A stretch of 46,311 nt of DNA from a bacterium. Lineage in GTDB: Bacteria; Bacillota_I; Bacilli_A; Izemoplasmatales; Hujiaoplasmataceae. Of this stretch, positions 25,045 to 34,240 are shown in pieces. Made by a program: the position numbers and the translations under genes. Numbering within the stretch: position 1 is the stretch's first letter; every line of letters begins with the position of its first letter. The stretch is from contig JAUXXX010000080.1 of the NCBI GenBank assembly GCA_030684695.1, forward strand, positions 1 through 46,311, written 5' to 3'. The notes under the pieces are model-generated. The model worked only from the letters and a program-made list of their open reading frames with translations, was not told where the DNA came from and ran no database searches.

Positions 25045-25073
25045 TTGAAATCATCTCGTTTTTTTCATATAAT
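25045..25073 (+). promoter_or_regulatory. Promoter of the cysS operon
   Basis: TTGAAA (25045-25050), a 17-nt spacer and TATAAT (25068-25073), 26 nt before the cysS ATG. Confidence 0.8.
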
Positions 25074-25099
25074 AGGTAATACGACAAGTAGGTGTATTT

Positions 25100-26437
25100 A
25101 TGAAAATTTTTAACTCTTATACAAACGCACTAGAAACATTCGTCCCTCATCGTGCAGGAATCGTTACCATGTACGTTTGTGGGCCGACGGTATATAATTA
25201 TATCCACATTGGAAACGCTCGTCCTGTGGTGTTTTTTGACACTGCTAGACGGTACTTTGAATATTTGGGCTATTCCGTTAAGTATGCTTCGAACTTTACT
25301 GACGTTGATGACCAGATCATTGAAAAGGCACGAGAAATAAACGAAAACGAACTACAAGTTGCGGAATTTTATATCAACGCTTTTTTAAACGATGTCACGA
25401 GTTTAGGGTCTAAAACAGATTACATTCAACCGCGTGTTACACAATACATGAGTCAAATCATTGATTATATCGCAGAGTTGATTCGATTGGATTATGCCTA
25501 TGTTGTTCAAGGGGATGTCTATTTCAGAGTGAATAAAATCGCAGAATATGGACAATTATCCAATCGAAGGATTGACGATTTAATTTCTGGCTCGAGAGTG
25601 GAGATTAATCCCTTAAAAGAAAGTCCTCTCGATTTTACTTTATGGAAGAAAACCTCTGGTGGAATCAGCTGGGAAAGCCCATTTTCAACAGGTAGACCGG
25701 GATGGCATACCGAGTGTGTGGCGATGATTGATGATATCTTTGGGGAAGAAATCGATATTCATGGTGGTGGAACAGACTTGATGTTTCCTCATCACGAAAA
25801 TGAGATTGCCCAATCAATTGCATCTCACGCTCACCCGGTTGCTCGTTATTGGATGCACAATGGTCGTCTCAACTTAGATGGAGAAAAGATGTCTAAAAGT
25901 TTAGGCAACTTTATTATGGTAAAAGATTTAAATAAAGATCTACGAGGTTTTCGGATGTTTTTACTCTCGACCCATTACCGCAGTCCAATCAATTACTCAG
26001 AAGAAGCGCTTGATGTGTATATCAAAGAATGGAATCGGATAGAAAAAACAGTTCAAACGCTTTTTCATAAACTAGATTTATCCGATTCATTCCAACTGGA
26101 TGTATTAGTGGAAGATACTGCATTGTTACGAATTGTTGCAGATTTCGAAGAAGCGATGAATCAAGATTTTAATACCCCAAACGCACTCACTGCAATGAAC
26201 CAGTTGTTAAAGGTAACGAATAACTATCTGCGTTCTTCTCAAGATGCGTATTTATTGAATCAAAATCTTGTCATCTTTGTTCGGTTGCTCAGTGTACTCG
26301 GTTTGTCCATTGATTTACAAAAACTCAGTGATGAAGACAAGGCATTGTTCAGAAACTGGGAAGATGCCAGAAAAAATAAGGATTTTGCACAAGCGGATAT
26401 CTATCGCCAAGAACTTGTGAAAAAAGAGCTGCTCTAA
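25100..26437 (+). CDS. cysS: Cysteinyl-tRNA synthetase
   Basis: Charges tRNA-Cys. The 445-residue class I enzyme has the zinc-binding Cys in YVCGPTVYNY, HIGN (for HIGH), WHTEC, GGGTDLMFPHHENEIAQS with the remaining metal ligands, and KMSKSLGN. AGGTG precedes the ATG. The C-terminus stops at IYRQELVKKELL and lacks the final ~15 residues (a GIxLEDTPxGTxW-like tail) of many CysRS proteins. The stop codon overlaps the mrnC start (TAATG). The order cysS-mrnC-rlmB is conserved in Bacillota. Confidence 0.96.
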   Translation: MKIFNSYTNALETFVPHRAGIVTMYVCGPTVYNYIHIGNARPVVFFDTARRYFEYLGYSVKYASNFTDVDDQIIEKAREINENELQVAEFYINAFLNDVTSLGSKTDYIQPRVTQYMSQIIDYIAELIRLDYAYVVQGDVYFRVNKIAEYGQLSNRRIDDLISGSRVEINPLKESPLDFTLWKKTSGGISWESPFSTGRPGWHTECVAMIDDIFGEEIDIHGGGTDLMFPHHENEIAQSIASHAHPVARYWMHNGRLNLDGEKMSKSLGNFIMVKDLNKDLRGFRMFLLSTHYRSPINYSEEALDVYIKEWNRIEKTVQTLFHKLDLSDSFQLDVLVEDTALLRIVADFEEAMNQDFNTPNALTAMNQLLKVTNNYLRSSQDAYLLNQNLVIFVRLLSVLGLSIDLQKLSDEDKALFRNWEDARKNKDFAQADIYRQELVKKELL

Positions 26438-26817
26438 TGGAACAACACAATGGTTTGTCGTTAGCCTATGTGGGAGATGCTGTGTTAGAATTGTTTGTTC
26501 GTCATCATTTGATTGCCAAAGGATTTACAAAAGTTGGTGATTTACATAAACACGCTATCAAATACACCTCAGCAATCGGTCAAGCAAAGGTTGCGTTTCG
26601 TTTGCAAGATGGGTTTTTGTCAGAAGAGGAAATGTCGGTCTTTAAACGAGGCAGAAACGCAACCTCCAATCGGAAACCAAAGAACACTGAATTATCTACA
26701 TACCATCAATCTACTGGACTAGAAGCTCTCATTGGATACTTATATTTGCAAAAGAACCAAATTCGACTAGATGAGATTTTTCAACAATTTGTCAAAGTTA
26801 TTGAAGAACTTTCGTAA
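26437..26817 (+). CDS. mrnC: Mini-ribonuclease III
   Basis: A 126-residue RNase III catalytic domain without a double-stranded RNA-binding domain. It matures the ends of 23S rRNA in Bacillota. Signature segments are LAYVGDAVLELFVR (for YxGDAVxE), KRGRNATSNRKPKN and STGLEALIGYLYL with the second acidic cluster. The ATG overlaps the cysS stop by 1 nt, which indicates translational coupling. The length is normal. Confidence 0.94.
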   Translation: MEQHNGLSLAYVGDAVLELFVRHHLIAKGFTKVGDLHKHAIKYTSAIGQAKVAFRLQDGFLSEEEMSVFKRGRNATSNRKPKNTELSTYHQSTGLEALIGYLYLQKNQIRLDEIFQQFVKVIEELS

Positions 26818-26834
26818 TTAAACGAAGTTCTTTT
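26804..26834 (+). terminator. Weak terminator-like hairpin after mrnC
   Basis: AAGAACTT(T)CGT pairs with ACGAAGTTCTT around AATTAA, with one bulged T and only four T after it. The stem starts inside the last codons of mrnC. It may only partially stop readthrough into rlmB. Confidence 0.5.
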
Positions 26835-26901
26835 CATCTATTTCAGCTGCCTTTTTCAAGAAAATAAACATCAGATTTATGATACAATGAGAGGTGAAAA
26901 C

Positions 26902-27621
26902 ATGCCCATTCAAATTTATGGAAAGAACTCTGCAATTGAAGTCTTAAAGTCTTCGAAAACGGTTTTAAAGGCGTATGTATTAGAAGGCTCAATGCCGGAA
27001 TATCAAGCTCTTTTAAAACCAAGAAATATGCCAATCGAAGTGTTGCCAAAAGGAAAATTCATCAAACAATTCGAAGGAAATCATCAAGGAATTGTCTTAG
27101 AAATTCCCGATTATCCGCTTCTATCCTTGGAAGAATACCTTATAACAACCAAGGATATCGTACAGCCGCTGTTGGTCATTTTAGATGGAATTGAAGATCC
27201 TCATAACCTAGGAGCCATCATTCGATGCGGGGAAGCAGCTGGGGTTAGTGGGATAGTTATTCCAAAGAACCGAGCCGCTGGAGTGACGGGTACTGTAGTA
27301 AAGGTTGCGAGTGGCGCGATGGAACACATACGTTTGGTTGAAGTAGTGAACATCACTCAAACCATTGAAAAGTTAAAGAAGTCTGGATATTGGATTGTTG
27401 GAACGAGTATTGATGCATCTACACCATATACACAAATAGCTGTAGACACCAAACTTGCCATTGTGATTGGTTCCGAAGGCAAAGGCTTGAGCCGGCTTGT
27501 CAAAGAGAGTGTCGATTACAATGTAGTCATTCCCATGGTGGGGAAAGCCAACTCGCTAAATGCTTCTGTTTCTGCAGCGATTATAATGTTTGATATTTTA
27601 CGACGGAGGACTATACAATAA
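26902..27621 (+). CDS. rlmB: 23S rRNA (guanosine2251-2'-O)-methyltransferase, TrmH/SpoU family
   Basis: A 239-residue SPOUT methyltransferase. The N-terminal substrate-binding part (YGKNSAIEVLKS) precedes the knotted catalytic domain with motif 1 LDGIEDPHNLGAIIRCGEAAG, motif 2 IVIGSEGKGL and motif 3 IPMVGKANSLNASVSAAI. The target G2251 is inferred from the family and from the conserved position after mrnC. The ATG at 26902 has GAGGTG upstream; an ATG at 26887 would use that site as coding sequence. Confidence 0.92.
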   Translation: MPIQIYGKNSAIEVLKSSKTVLKAYVLEGSMPEYQALLKPRNMPIEVLPKGKFIKQFEGNHQGIVLEIPDYPLLSLEEYLITTKDIVQPLLVILDGIEDPHNLGAIIRCGEAAGVSGIVIPKNRAAGVTGTVVKVASGAMEHIRLVEVVNITQTIEKLKKSGYWIVGTSIDASTPYTQIAVDTKLAIVIGSEGKGLSRLVKESVDYNVVIPMVGKANSLNASVSAAIIMFDILRRRTIQ

Positions 27622-27622
27622 C

Positions 27623-28165
27623 ATGCGATTTCGCGATTATAACGACTTTGAGATTCTTGATCTAATCAAACAAGGGAATGAAGAAGCCTTTCAATTGATG
27701 GTTCAAAAATACAAGTTCCTAATTGCGAAAAAAATTGGATTATTCCGTCTTGGATATGAGTATGAAGACTGTTTTCAGGAAAGTATTATCATCTTGTACA
27801 AATCCATCATTCGATTTGAGGATCGGTTTGGAAAATCATTTACCAAATATTTTGAAAATAATCTAGAAAATCACTTAATCACAATACTAAGAAAAAAGAA
27901 TCGTCACACCAAATTCTTGGCAGAAAAATCAATGTTTCTAATCAGTGAATCTACACCTTCAGTTGACGCCTACAACGGACTTAATCAAGAAATAGAAACG
28001 TTATTACTCAAACTATCAGAGTTTGAAAAACAAGTTTATGAATTACGCTTTGTTCGCTATCAAACAATCAAAGAAACGGCACAATTCTTAGAAATTGATG
28101 AGAAACAAGTACACAATGCGATTGACCGGATTCGAAAGAAATTAAATAAAGAATTGACGTCATGA
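27623..28165 (+). CDS. sigH: SigH-like RNA polymerase sigma factor
   Basis: A 180-residue sigma-70 family protein with region 2 (about residues 10-85: LIKQGNEEAFQLMVQKY, YEDCFQESIIILYKSIIRF) and region 4 (about 130-175: LSEFEKQVYELRFVRYQTIKETAQFLEIDEKQVHNAIDRIRKKL). The location between rlmB and rpmG-secE-nusG is that of B. subtilis sigH; yacP, which lies between in Bacillus, is absent. In Bacillus, SigH drives competence and early sporulation; here its regulon is unknown. The GGAGG is 13 nt before the ATG, which is rather far, so translation may be inefficient or coupled to rlmB. Confidence 0.82.
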   Translation: MRFRDYNDFEILDLIKQGNEEAFQLMVQKYKFLIAKKIGLFRLGYEYEDCFQESIIILYKSIIRFEDRFGKSFTKYFENNLENHLITILRKKNRHTKFLAEKSMFLISESTPSVDAYNGLNQEIETLLLKLSEFEKQVYELRFVRYQTIKETAQFLEIDEKQVHNAIDRIRKKLNKELTS

Positions 28166-28170
28166 TTTTC

Positions 28171-28199
28171 TTGACAAAAGGGCGAATTTTTGATATATT
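28171..28199 (+). promoter_or_regulatory. Strong promoter before rpmG
   Basis: TTGACA (28171-28176), a 17-nt spacer and TATATT (28194-28199), with TGA forming an extended -10. It begins 6 nt after the sigma-factor stop and would drive rpmG-secE-nusG. Confidence 0.85.
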
Positions 28200-28223
28200 T
28201 AGCAAAGCAAGCGAGTTGATAAA

Positions 28224-28370
28224 ATGAATGATAAAGCGATATTAATATGCCAAGACTGTTTATCCCGCAATTATGAAGTAAAAAAGAGCGGAAAAGAAAC
28301 AGGGAGAATGGAAATAAAAAAATATTGTAAAAAGTGTCAAAAACATACGATTCACAAGGAAAGCAAGTAG
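28224..28370 (+). CDS. rpmG: 50S ribosomal protein L33
   Basis: A 48-residue L33 with two CxxC pairs (ICQDC near the start, YCKKC near the end), so it is the zinc-binding type. Typical order: ILICQDCLSRNYEV, then KKYCKKCQKHTIHKE. The gene lies exactly where rpmG is found in Bacillota, before secE. The ribosome binding site is weak (GCGAG). The stop is followed 9 nt later by secE, whose AGGAGG begins at the rpmG stop. Confidence 0.88.
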   Translation: MNDKAILICQDCLSRNYEVKKSGKETGRMEIKKYCKKCQKHTIHKESK

Positions 28371-28379
28371 GAGGATACT

Positions 28380-28883
28380 ATGGCCGATTTAGAAAAAAAA
28401 GAAGTAAAAAAACCAACTAAAACAAAAGTGGAGCTTACTCCAGAACAAAAGAAATCTCGTGTTATGGAGATTTTAAAGAAAGAATATGCATTTGAAAACT
28501 GGCTGTTAGCGATATTATCTCCGGTTCTTATTCTTTACGGTGTTTACATTGTAATGGGAAGATTCGGAAATTCAACACCTTCATTGGCTGAAATTTTAGG
28601 AAAAAGCGGCTATGCGTTTATTGACTTTTTCTTTGAGACAACATTAAAAAGAGTATTAACTGGATCCTTCCTGATTCTAGTTGGTGGTCTTGTTATTGTT
28701 TATTTGGCGATTCCATTCCTTCGTCCAAGCATTCAAGAAATGAAACGTGTTAGCTGGCCAACCGCAAAAGATTTGGCAGGAGACTCCAGTAAAGTATTTG
28801 GCTTCTTGGTATTCCTTATGCTCATATTCACCATCTACGGCTTTATCTTAGACCCATTGTTCAAATGGCTCTATAGTCTATAG
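28380..28883 (+). CDS. secE: Protein translocase subunit SecE, three-helix long form
   Basis: SecE stabilises SecY in the general secretion channel. The diagnostic segment is RPSIQEMKRVSWPTAKDL, followed by the essential C-terminal transmembrane helix. The protein has 167 residues. Typical Bacillota SecE has about 60 and one helix. The extra N-terminal part has a Lys/Glu-rich cytoplasmic segment and two further hydrophobic helices (about residues 41-60 and 93-115), as in the E. coli three-helix form. AGGAGG precedes the ATG, and nusG follows after 17 nt. Confidence 0.9.
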   Translation: MADLEKKEVKKPTKTKVELTPEQKKSRVMEILKKEYAFENWLLAILSPVLILYGVYIVMGRFGNSTPSLAEILGKSGYAFIDFFFETTLKRVLTGSFLILVGGLVIVYLAIPFLRPSIQEMKRVSWPTAKDLAGDSSKVFGFLVFLMLIFTIYGFILDPLFKWLYSL

Positions 28884-28900
28884 AATGTCGGCACTCATTC

Positions 28901-29443
28901 ATGGATAATAAGAAGAAATATTGGTACGTCGTTCAAACGTATTCAGGATACGAAAACTCCGTTAAGGAAAATTTGTTACGTCGTATAGAAACAATGCAAA
29001 TGGAAAGTTCCATTTTCCAAGTGATGATTCCAGAAGAATTGAAAGCTGAAAAAAAAGCAGACGGTTCGATGAAAGAGAAACTTGTTAAGATGTTCCCAGG
29101 GTATGTGTTTATCGAAATGATTGTAACCGATGAGTCATGGTTCGTTGTTCGGAACACTCCAGGAGTAACCGGGTTCTTAGGTAGTAGTGGTGGAGGAACA
29201 AAGCCAATCCCTCTATTCCCAGACGAAATTAATCCAATTCTCAAAAAATGTGGTATGTTAGCGGTTCAACGCTTGAACGTCAAAGAAGGCCAAAAAGTTC
29301 GTGTTGCCAATGGACCGTTTTCGGGTCAACTTGTTACCGTTGAAACCATTGATCACGAAAAAGGCGTTATTACTACTCTTGTAGAAATGTTTGGAAGAAA
29401 AACATCGCTTTCCTTGAAATTTGAAGAAATAGAAGTTCTTTAA
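28901..29443 (+). CDS. nusG: Transcription elongation/termination factor NusG
   Basis: A 180-residue protein with the NGN domain (KYWYVVQTYSGYENSVKENL, MFPGYVFIEM, VRNTPGVTGFLGS) and the KOW domain (EGQKVRVANGPFSGQLVTVETID). It binds RNA polymerase and modulates pausing and termination. The ATG at 28901 is required by the conserved N-terminus but has no Shine-Dalgarno sequence. A seven-codon open frame starting 2 nt after the secE stop ends across this ATG (28885-28908), so coupling is possible. A terminator follows. Confidence 0.95.
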   Translation: MDNKKKYWYVVQTYSGYENSVKENLLRRIETMQMESSIFQVMIPEELKAEKKADGSMKEKLVKMFPGYVFIEMIVTDESWFVVRNTPGVTGFLGSSGGGTKPIPLFPDEINPILKKCGMLAVQRLNVKEGQKVRVANGPFSGQLVTVETIDHEKGVITTLVEMFGRKTSLSLKFEEIEVL

Positions 29444-29448
29444 CCTTG

Positions 29449-29474
29449 AAAAGTCGGAATATTCCGACTTTTTT
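29449..29474 (+). terminator. Intrinsic terminator after nusG
   Basis: AAAAGTCGG-AATATT-CCGACTTTT, a 9-bp stem followed by a T run. Confidence 0.9.
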
Positions 29475-29521
29475 ATATTTTATATAATTTTCCCAAGATT
29501 CTTTGGTTTCCAGATGTTACC

Positions 29522-29535
29522 TATAATGATATAAT
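29522..29535 (+). promoter_or_regulatory. Promoter region of the MacB-like pair
   Basis: Two TATAAT boxes occur at 29522-29527 and 29530-29535. The second has TGA just before it, giving an extended -10. The start codon is at 29561 with GGAGG upstream. No consensus -35. Confidence 0.6.
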
Positions 29536-29560
29536 ACACGTACAAGACGGAGGCACAACA

Positions 29561-31807
29561 ATGATAAAACTAACCAATGTATCGAAGTATTACAACTCCA
29601 ATAACGCTGTTGCTTTAGGATTGCGGAAAGTCAATCTTGAATTACACGCCAATGAGTTTGTGGCGGTGGTGGGAGAATCAGGATCAGGAAAGACCACATT
29701 GCTAAATGTGATATGTGGAATTGACTCGTATGAAGAAGGAGAGCTTTACATCAATGGGGAAGCTACTTCTTATTTCGCTACCAGCGATTTAGAAGAATAC
29801 CGAAAAAAATACGTGGCGTTTGTGTTTCAAAGTTACAATTTAATAGATGCTTATACAGTTTTACAAAATGTCGAAGCACCCATGATTTTGGCGGGTTATC
29901 CCACGGCAGTTGCCAGAAAAAAGGCATTAGAAATTATTGAGCGTGTCGGATTGACCAAACACGTTCGTCATAAGGCTACGAAGTTATCCGGCGGACAAAA
30001 GCAACGTGTGGTTATTGCAAGAGCTCTCGCAAAGGATTGCCCTATTATTGCGGCAGATGAACCTACTGGCAATTTAGATGTCGAATCTGGAAAGCAAGTA
30101 TTAGAATTACTATATGAGATATCAAAAGAAAAACTTGTTGTTTTAGTTACCCATGACTATGATCAAGTGAAACCATACGCTACTAGAAAAATACGAATGT
30201 ATGATGGAGAAATTGCAGAGGACATCGAAGTACGTCCAACCAATAAAATGGACATTCCTTTTATTGCGGATTCCCCAAATGCAATCTCGTTTTGGAAAAA
30301 TTTCCAAATATCTTGGCGGAATTTATGGTCGGTACCAAAAAAATCCATATTAATGATTGTGGTTTTCACATTCTTTGCCTTTTTTATTGCTTTATCGTAT
30401 GGGTCATTCCTAAGTGCTACTTCCGCAGCTGGTACCGAAAATAATTTGTACTTTCAAAATACAGCAGTGAATCGCGTTGTGATTCGAAGAAACAATCTTT
30501 CCATGTTAACAAATGAAGATATTTCGCAGATTCAATCTTTATCAGGTTTTCGAGCATATGTCGACAATGATTATATTCTGGACTTAAGAGTTTCCTTTGA
30601 ACAAACCAATGCAACGGACCAATTTTCCAATTACTTTAGTGTACAGTTTTTGCCAACTTCCCTATTAAAAGAATCAGATCTATTAGCGGGTAGACTCGCA
30701 ACAAATGATTCAGAAGTGGTCATCGCAATATCTGACCTTGAGAGGGATTCGGCACTAACTTATATTAATCATCAATATTCGATGGTGACCTTTAGTGGAT
30801 TCAATCCAGCAGCCTTTAGGACATTTACGGTTGTGGGTGTTGTCGCAGGCAGCGATTATCACATGAGTTTAACCTCCACATCCAATCGCTTTGCAGTATT
30901 CTTCATTGGTGAAAACGTTTGGAGTCACTATGGACCATTTGCCTATACACAATTCTTAACTGCTTTTCGCTTTGAAGGTGTGAATAACTCTTTGGAAGAT
31001 ATTACAGTAGGGGATGCATTTACCTATATTACATTTCGAATTAATCAGTTTATCCCTGCAAACACATTACTATTACCTAAATATTCAACATTTTCATTTT
31101 GTCCATCTTCCACAAGCTGTTCCGCTACAGGGTCGATTACTGTAGGCGACTTTTATCAATCCAGTACTGTTGAGAATATATCAATCACCTTTGTAACCTC
31201 AGACGAATATCGACCTTATATCGATTTGAATCAAGAAACATTTGATTTGTTGTTTCGTCCCAAGACATATCAAGTATCGGTATTCACCACTTCGGAAGTA
31301 AGTGTTGGAGGATTTGTGAGTCAGGCATCCCTGCTTTTGAGTGGAATCACTCAGAAGTATAATGTGTTTTACCCGTTCGCAGCTACTTCACCTAACCCAT
31401 TTGATCAGTTTTTTACAGTGTTTAATGTCATTGGTTCCACTGTTTTATTAGTCTTCACCTTGTTTGCTTCCTTTGTAATATCGTTTTTAATCATGAAAGC
31501 AATTGTGAATACCAAACTAAAAGATTATGCTATTTTTAGAACGATTGGCGCGAATCGATCGATCATCACTCGAATGATTTATCAAGAATCAATTATTACA
31601 GGATTCTTCGCTTACACCATCGTCTTACTAGTTTTACTCGCTATGCAAAGAATAGGTGGTTTGGTTGGTGAATCAGTGAAGTACTATAATCCGTTTAGTT
31701 TCGTTGTTTTATTTGTTATTGTGGTTGGAATGTCTTATTTGGTTTCCACTCGATACATTCATCGCATTTTCAAGGAGTCCGTACAACGGACCCTACGTAT
31801 GGAATAG
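29561..31807 (+). CDS. MacB-like ABC transporter, fused ATPase and FtsX-type permease (first of pair)
   Basis: A 748-residue protein. The N-terminal LolD/MacB-type ATPase (about 1-225) has Walker A GESGSGKTT, Q-loop VFQSYNLIDAYTVLQN, signature LSGGQKQRV, Walker [12 protein letters not shown] and H-loop VTHDY. One transmembrane helix follows at about 261-280, then a large extracellular domain, then three C-terminal helices with the FtsX hallmark (KDYAIFRTIGANRSIITRMIYQES). Such mechanotransmission transporters do not move substrates through a membrane pore. They act on lipoproteins, peptides or antibiotics at the outer face. The substrate is unknown. The next gene encodes a second such protein, so they probably form a heterodimer. 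Confidence 0.88.
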   Translation: MIKLTNVSKYYNSNNAVALGLRKVNLELHANEFVAVVGESGSGKTTLLNVICGIDSYEEGELYINGEATSYFATSDLEEYRKKYVAFVFQSYNLIDAYTVLQNVEAPMILAGYPTAVARKKALEIIERVGLTKHVRHKATKLSGGQKQRVVIARALAKDCPIIAADEPTGNLDVESGKQVLELLYEISKEKLVVLVTHDYDQVKPYATRKIRMYDGEIAEDIEVRPTNKMDIPFIADSPNAISFWKNFQISWRNLWSVPKKSILMIVVFTFFAFFIALSYGSFLSATSAAGTENNLYFQNTAVNRVVIRRNNLSMLTNEDISQIQSLSGFRAYVDNDYILDLRVSFEQTNATDQFSNYFSVQFLPTSLLKESDLLAGRLATNDSEVVIAISDLERDSALTYINHQYSMVTFSGFNPAAFRTFTVVGVVAGSDYHMSLTSTSNRFAVFFIGENVWSHYGPFAYTQFLTAFRFEGVNNSLEDITVGDAFTYITFRINQFIPANTLLLPKYSTFSFCPSSTSCSATGSITVGDFYQSSTVENISITFVTSDEYRPYIDLNQETFDLLFRPKTYQVSVFTTSEVSVGGFVSQASLLLSGITQKYNVFYPFAATSPNPFDQFFTVFNVIGSTVLLVFTLFASFVISFLIMKAIVNTKLKDYAIFRTIGANRSIITRMIYQESIITGFFAYTIVLLVLLAMQRIGGLVGESVKYYNPFSFVVLFVIVVGMSYLVSTRYIHRIFKESVQRTLRME

Positions 31808-31814
31808 GGGGGGG
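31807..31814 (+). repeat. G8 tract between the two MacB-like genes
   Basis: Eight consecutive G begin at the last base of the first gene's TAG stop and form the ribosome binding region 5 nt before the second gene's ATG. Length changes in such a tract would alter initiation efficiency rather than reading frame. Confidence 0.6.
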
Positions 31815-31819
31815 ACACC

Positions 31820-34240
31820 ATGATTCGTTTACAATCGTTAAACAAGTTTTTTAACAAAGGGCGCTCCAATCAAATACATGTTATTAATAATACAACACTT
31901 GATTTTCCAGAGGTGGGATTGGTTGCGTTAACTGGACCATCTGGATGCGGAAAAACGACACTTCTTAACGTTATTGGAGGGTTAGACTCCTTTGAAAGTG
32001 GAGAAATTATTTTTTACAAAGAAGTTATTCGGAAATATCAACCGAATCGATGGGATATTTTACGAAATAAGTATGTTGGCTATATTTTTCAAAACTATAA
32101 TCTAGTCACTGATAAAACCGTATATGAGAATGTAGAGATTGCATTGAATATGGCGGGATTATACGATAAGTCTTTGGTAGAAGAACGAATTGAGTATGTT
32201 TTAAAAAGCGTTGGAATGTATCATTTACGTAAACGCAGTGTACTAGCGTTGTCGGGTGGACAACAACAACGCGTTGCCATTGCACGAGCGATTGCAAAGA
32301 ATCCAAAAGTTGTATTGGCAGATGAGCCAACAGGGAATCTGGATGCCAATAATACCTTCGAAATCATGAGCCTTATTAAAAAAATCAGCAAAACAACTCT
32401 GGTTATTCTTGTGAGTCATGAAAGAGAGTTGGTTGAGTTTTATGCGGATCGTATTATTCAACTACAAGATGGTCGAGTCATACAGGACGATTTAAACGAA
32501 GGAAATCGAAGTTTAGATCGAATGGATGATCGAAACATCCATTTGAAAGACTTAACCAAAGAAGTCATTACGGGCGCGATTGATGTGGACTACTATTATG
32601 ACGTAGAAGGAAAGTCAAGACCACGTTTATCCGTCATCGAATGGAATAACACGGTATATATCAAAGCAGAAGCGAATACAAAAATCAAATACTTAACAAG
32701 CGATACGGATATCAAACTAATTGATGATTATTATAAGAAGGTAGAAACAATTGATGCAGATCAAAAACTGTTTGATCTTTCTGCGTTCGAACCAATTCCT
32801 GAAACAGGAAAAAGAAAGTCATTTATCCGATTTAAAGATACCATCAAAAGTGGATTCGATAAGGTGTTTCAGGGGAAAAAAGCATTTAGCAAGATTTTCA
32901 TAATTGTTTACTTTGTGATTTCTTCCATTATTGTATTTAACCTAGCAACTCTTGGAAATATGTTTCGCACAGATGAAGCATCACTCGTATTCTTTCCACA
33001 AAACTCTGTGGGGTTAAAAGTGAGTAATCAATTATCCATTACGAAACTAAACGAGATACTTGCTCTTAATAGTGTTGATGCAATCTCCCCTTACAATTCT
33101 GCAGCTTACATGACTTTCCGTTTTGAAAATTTTGTGCAAGGGAGCGGACCTAGAGCAACGAGCACTTACTCGGAAGCTTTCCCCGTATCAGTTTCCCAAT
33201 TAGGCTCTCACACATTACTCCACGGAAGCCTTCCAATCAACAATCAACAAATTGCCATTGATAAGTGGATTGCACAGGATTTACTACGAGAAAAGTCGGT
33301 TATTGATCTAGGGATTACGACTATTGAACAACTCATAGGTGGGTTGGTTCGTTCAAACTCACAAATCTATCCTCCATTGACTATTTCAGGAATCGTGGAA
33401 TCTAATTCCAGAATTGTGGTTCTAGCAAACACAAACTTACAATATTTTAATGGCAAACAAGACTCTGGAATTGGATCACTTGAGACTACTCAGGGATTGT
33501 TTACACTAACCTTAGGCAGTCAGATGCTGACATCAAGAGAAGTATTGGTACATGCAGACCAGTTCGGACCATTGGGCTCTACTGTGACAATTAATGGGAT
33601 TGTATTTACCGTTGCAGGTAAGTTCACAGGAGTCAATCTTTCCTACATTGTCCGCAGTGACGATCTAACTCAAATATCCAATGCGGAAGTGATAAGCTTT
33701 TTCAATTCGTTTTTTGATTCTTATATTGTGATGTTTTCTTCAGACAAACAAGAAGCAGTGAGTCAAATTTCGGATTTGACATTTGAAAGTTTTGATATGT
33801 ATGCCAAAGCAATCAGCGACTATCAACAAGTCCGTTTAGGAGAAGTGATGACTCGTCTTATTGGAATCATCATCTCTTTAGTAGGAACGATTGTCTTTAT
33901 TGTCTTATCCATGCGTTCAAGCATGCTTGGTCGAATCAAAGAAATTGGAATCTATCGCTCCATTGGGGCAACCAAGTTCGACATCACCAAGATCTTCTTA
34001 TCTGAAATCATTGCGTTTACCACAGTTGGGTCATTAACTGGCTATGTAGCGATGACTTTCTTGGTTGATCGTATTGATCGTTTGGTTGGAGGATTGACGA
34101 GTGTCTTTTATTTCCCACTTCCACTCTTTTTAGCAGGAATTAGTTTTATCTATCTAGTGAATATTCTGTTTGGACTATTACCAATATTTGGATTACTACG
34201 AAAAACACCGTCAGAAATAAATGCAAAATACGATATTTAG
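31820..34240 (+). CDS. MacB-like ABC transporter, fused ATPase and FtsX-type permease (second of pair)
   Basis: An 806-residue protein with the same architecture as its neighbour: Walker [16 protein letters not shown]-type Q-loop ([15 protein letters not shown]), [21 protein letters not shown] and VSHERE. Between the ATPase and the first transmembrane helix (about 357-378) it carries an extra cytoplasmic part of roughly 100 residues. An extracellular domain follows, then three C-terminal helices with [25 protein letters not shown]. It starts 12 nt after the first gene. No clear terminator follows; only weak A/T hairpins lie before the rplK promoter. Confidence 0.87.
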   Translation: MIRLQSLNKFFNKGRSNQIHVINNTTLDFPEVGLVALTGPSGCGKTTLLNVIGGLDSFESGEIIFYKEVIRKYQPNRWDILRNKYVGYIFQNYNLVTDKTVYENVEIALNMAGLYDKSLVEERIEYVLKSVGMYHLRKRSVLALSGGQQQRVAIARAIAKNPKVVLADEPTGNLDANNTFEIMSLIKKISKTTLVILVSHERELVEFYADRIIQLQDGRVIQDDLNEGNRSLDRMDDRNIHLKDLTKEVITGAIDVDYYYDVEGKSRPRLSVIEWNNTVYIKAEANTKIKYLTSDTDIKLIDDYYKKVETIDADQKLFDLSAFEPIPETGKRKSFIRFKDTIKSGFDKVFQGKKAFSKIFIIVYFVISSIIVFNLATLGNMFRTDEASLVFFPQNSVGLKVSNQLSITKLNEILALNSVDAISPYNSAAYMTFRFENFVQGSGPRATSTYSEAFPVSVSQLGSHTLLHGSLPINNQQIAIDKWIAQDLLREKSVIDLGITTIEQLIGGLVRSNSQIYPPLTISGIVESNSRIVVLANTNLQYFNGKQDSGIGSLETTQGLFTLTLGSQMLTSREVLVHADQFGPLGSTVTINGIVFTVAGKFTGVNLSYIVRSDDLTQISNAEVISFFNSFFDSYIVMFSSDKQEAVSQISDLTFESFDMYAKAISDYQQVRLGEVMTRLIGIIISLVGTIVFIVLSMRSSMLGRIKEIGIYRSIGATKFDITKIFLSEIIAFTTVGSLTGYVAMTFLVDRIDRLVGGLTSVFYFPLPLFLAGISFIYLVNILFGLLPIFGLLRKTPSEINAKYDI

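Noticed and set aside
26883-26888. TGA-TACAAT as an extended -10 promoter for rlmB
   Set aside because: Transcription would begin inside or after the GAGGTG ribosome binding site, leaving no usable leader; more likely rlmB is read through from mrnC.
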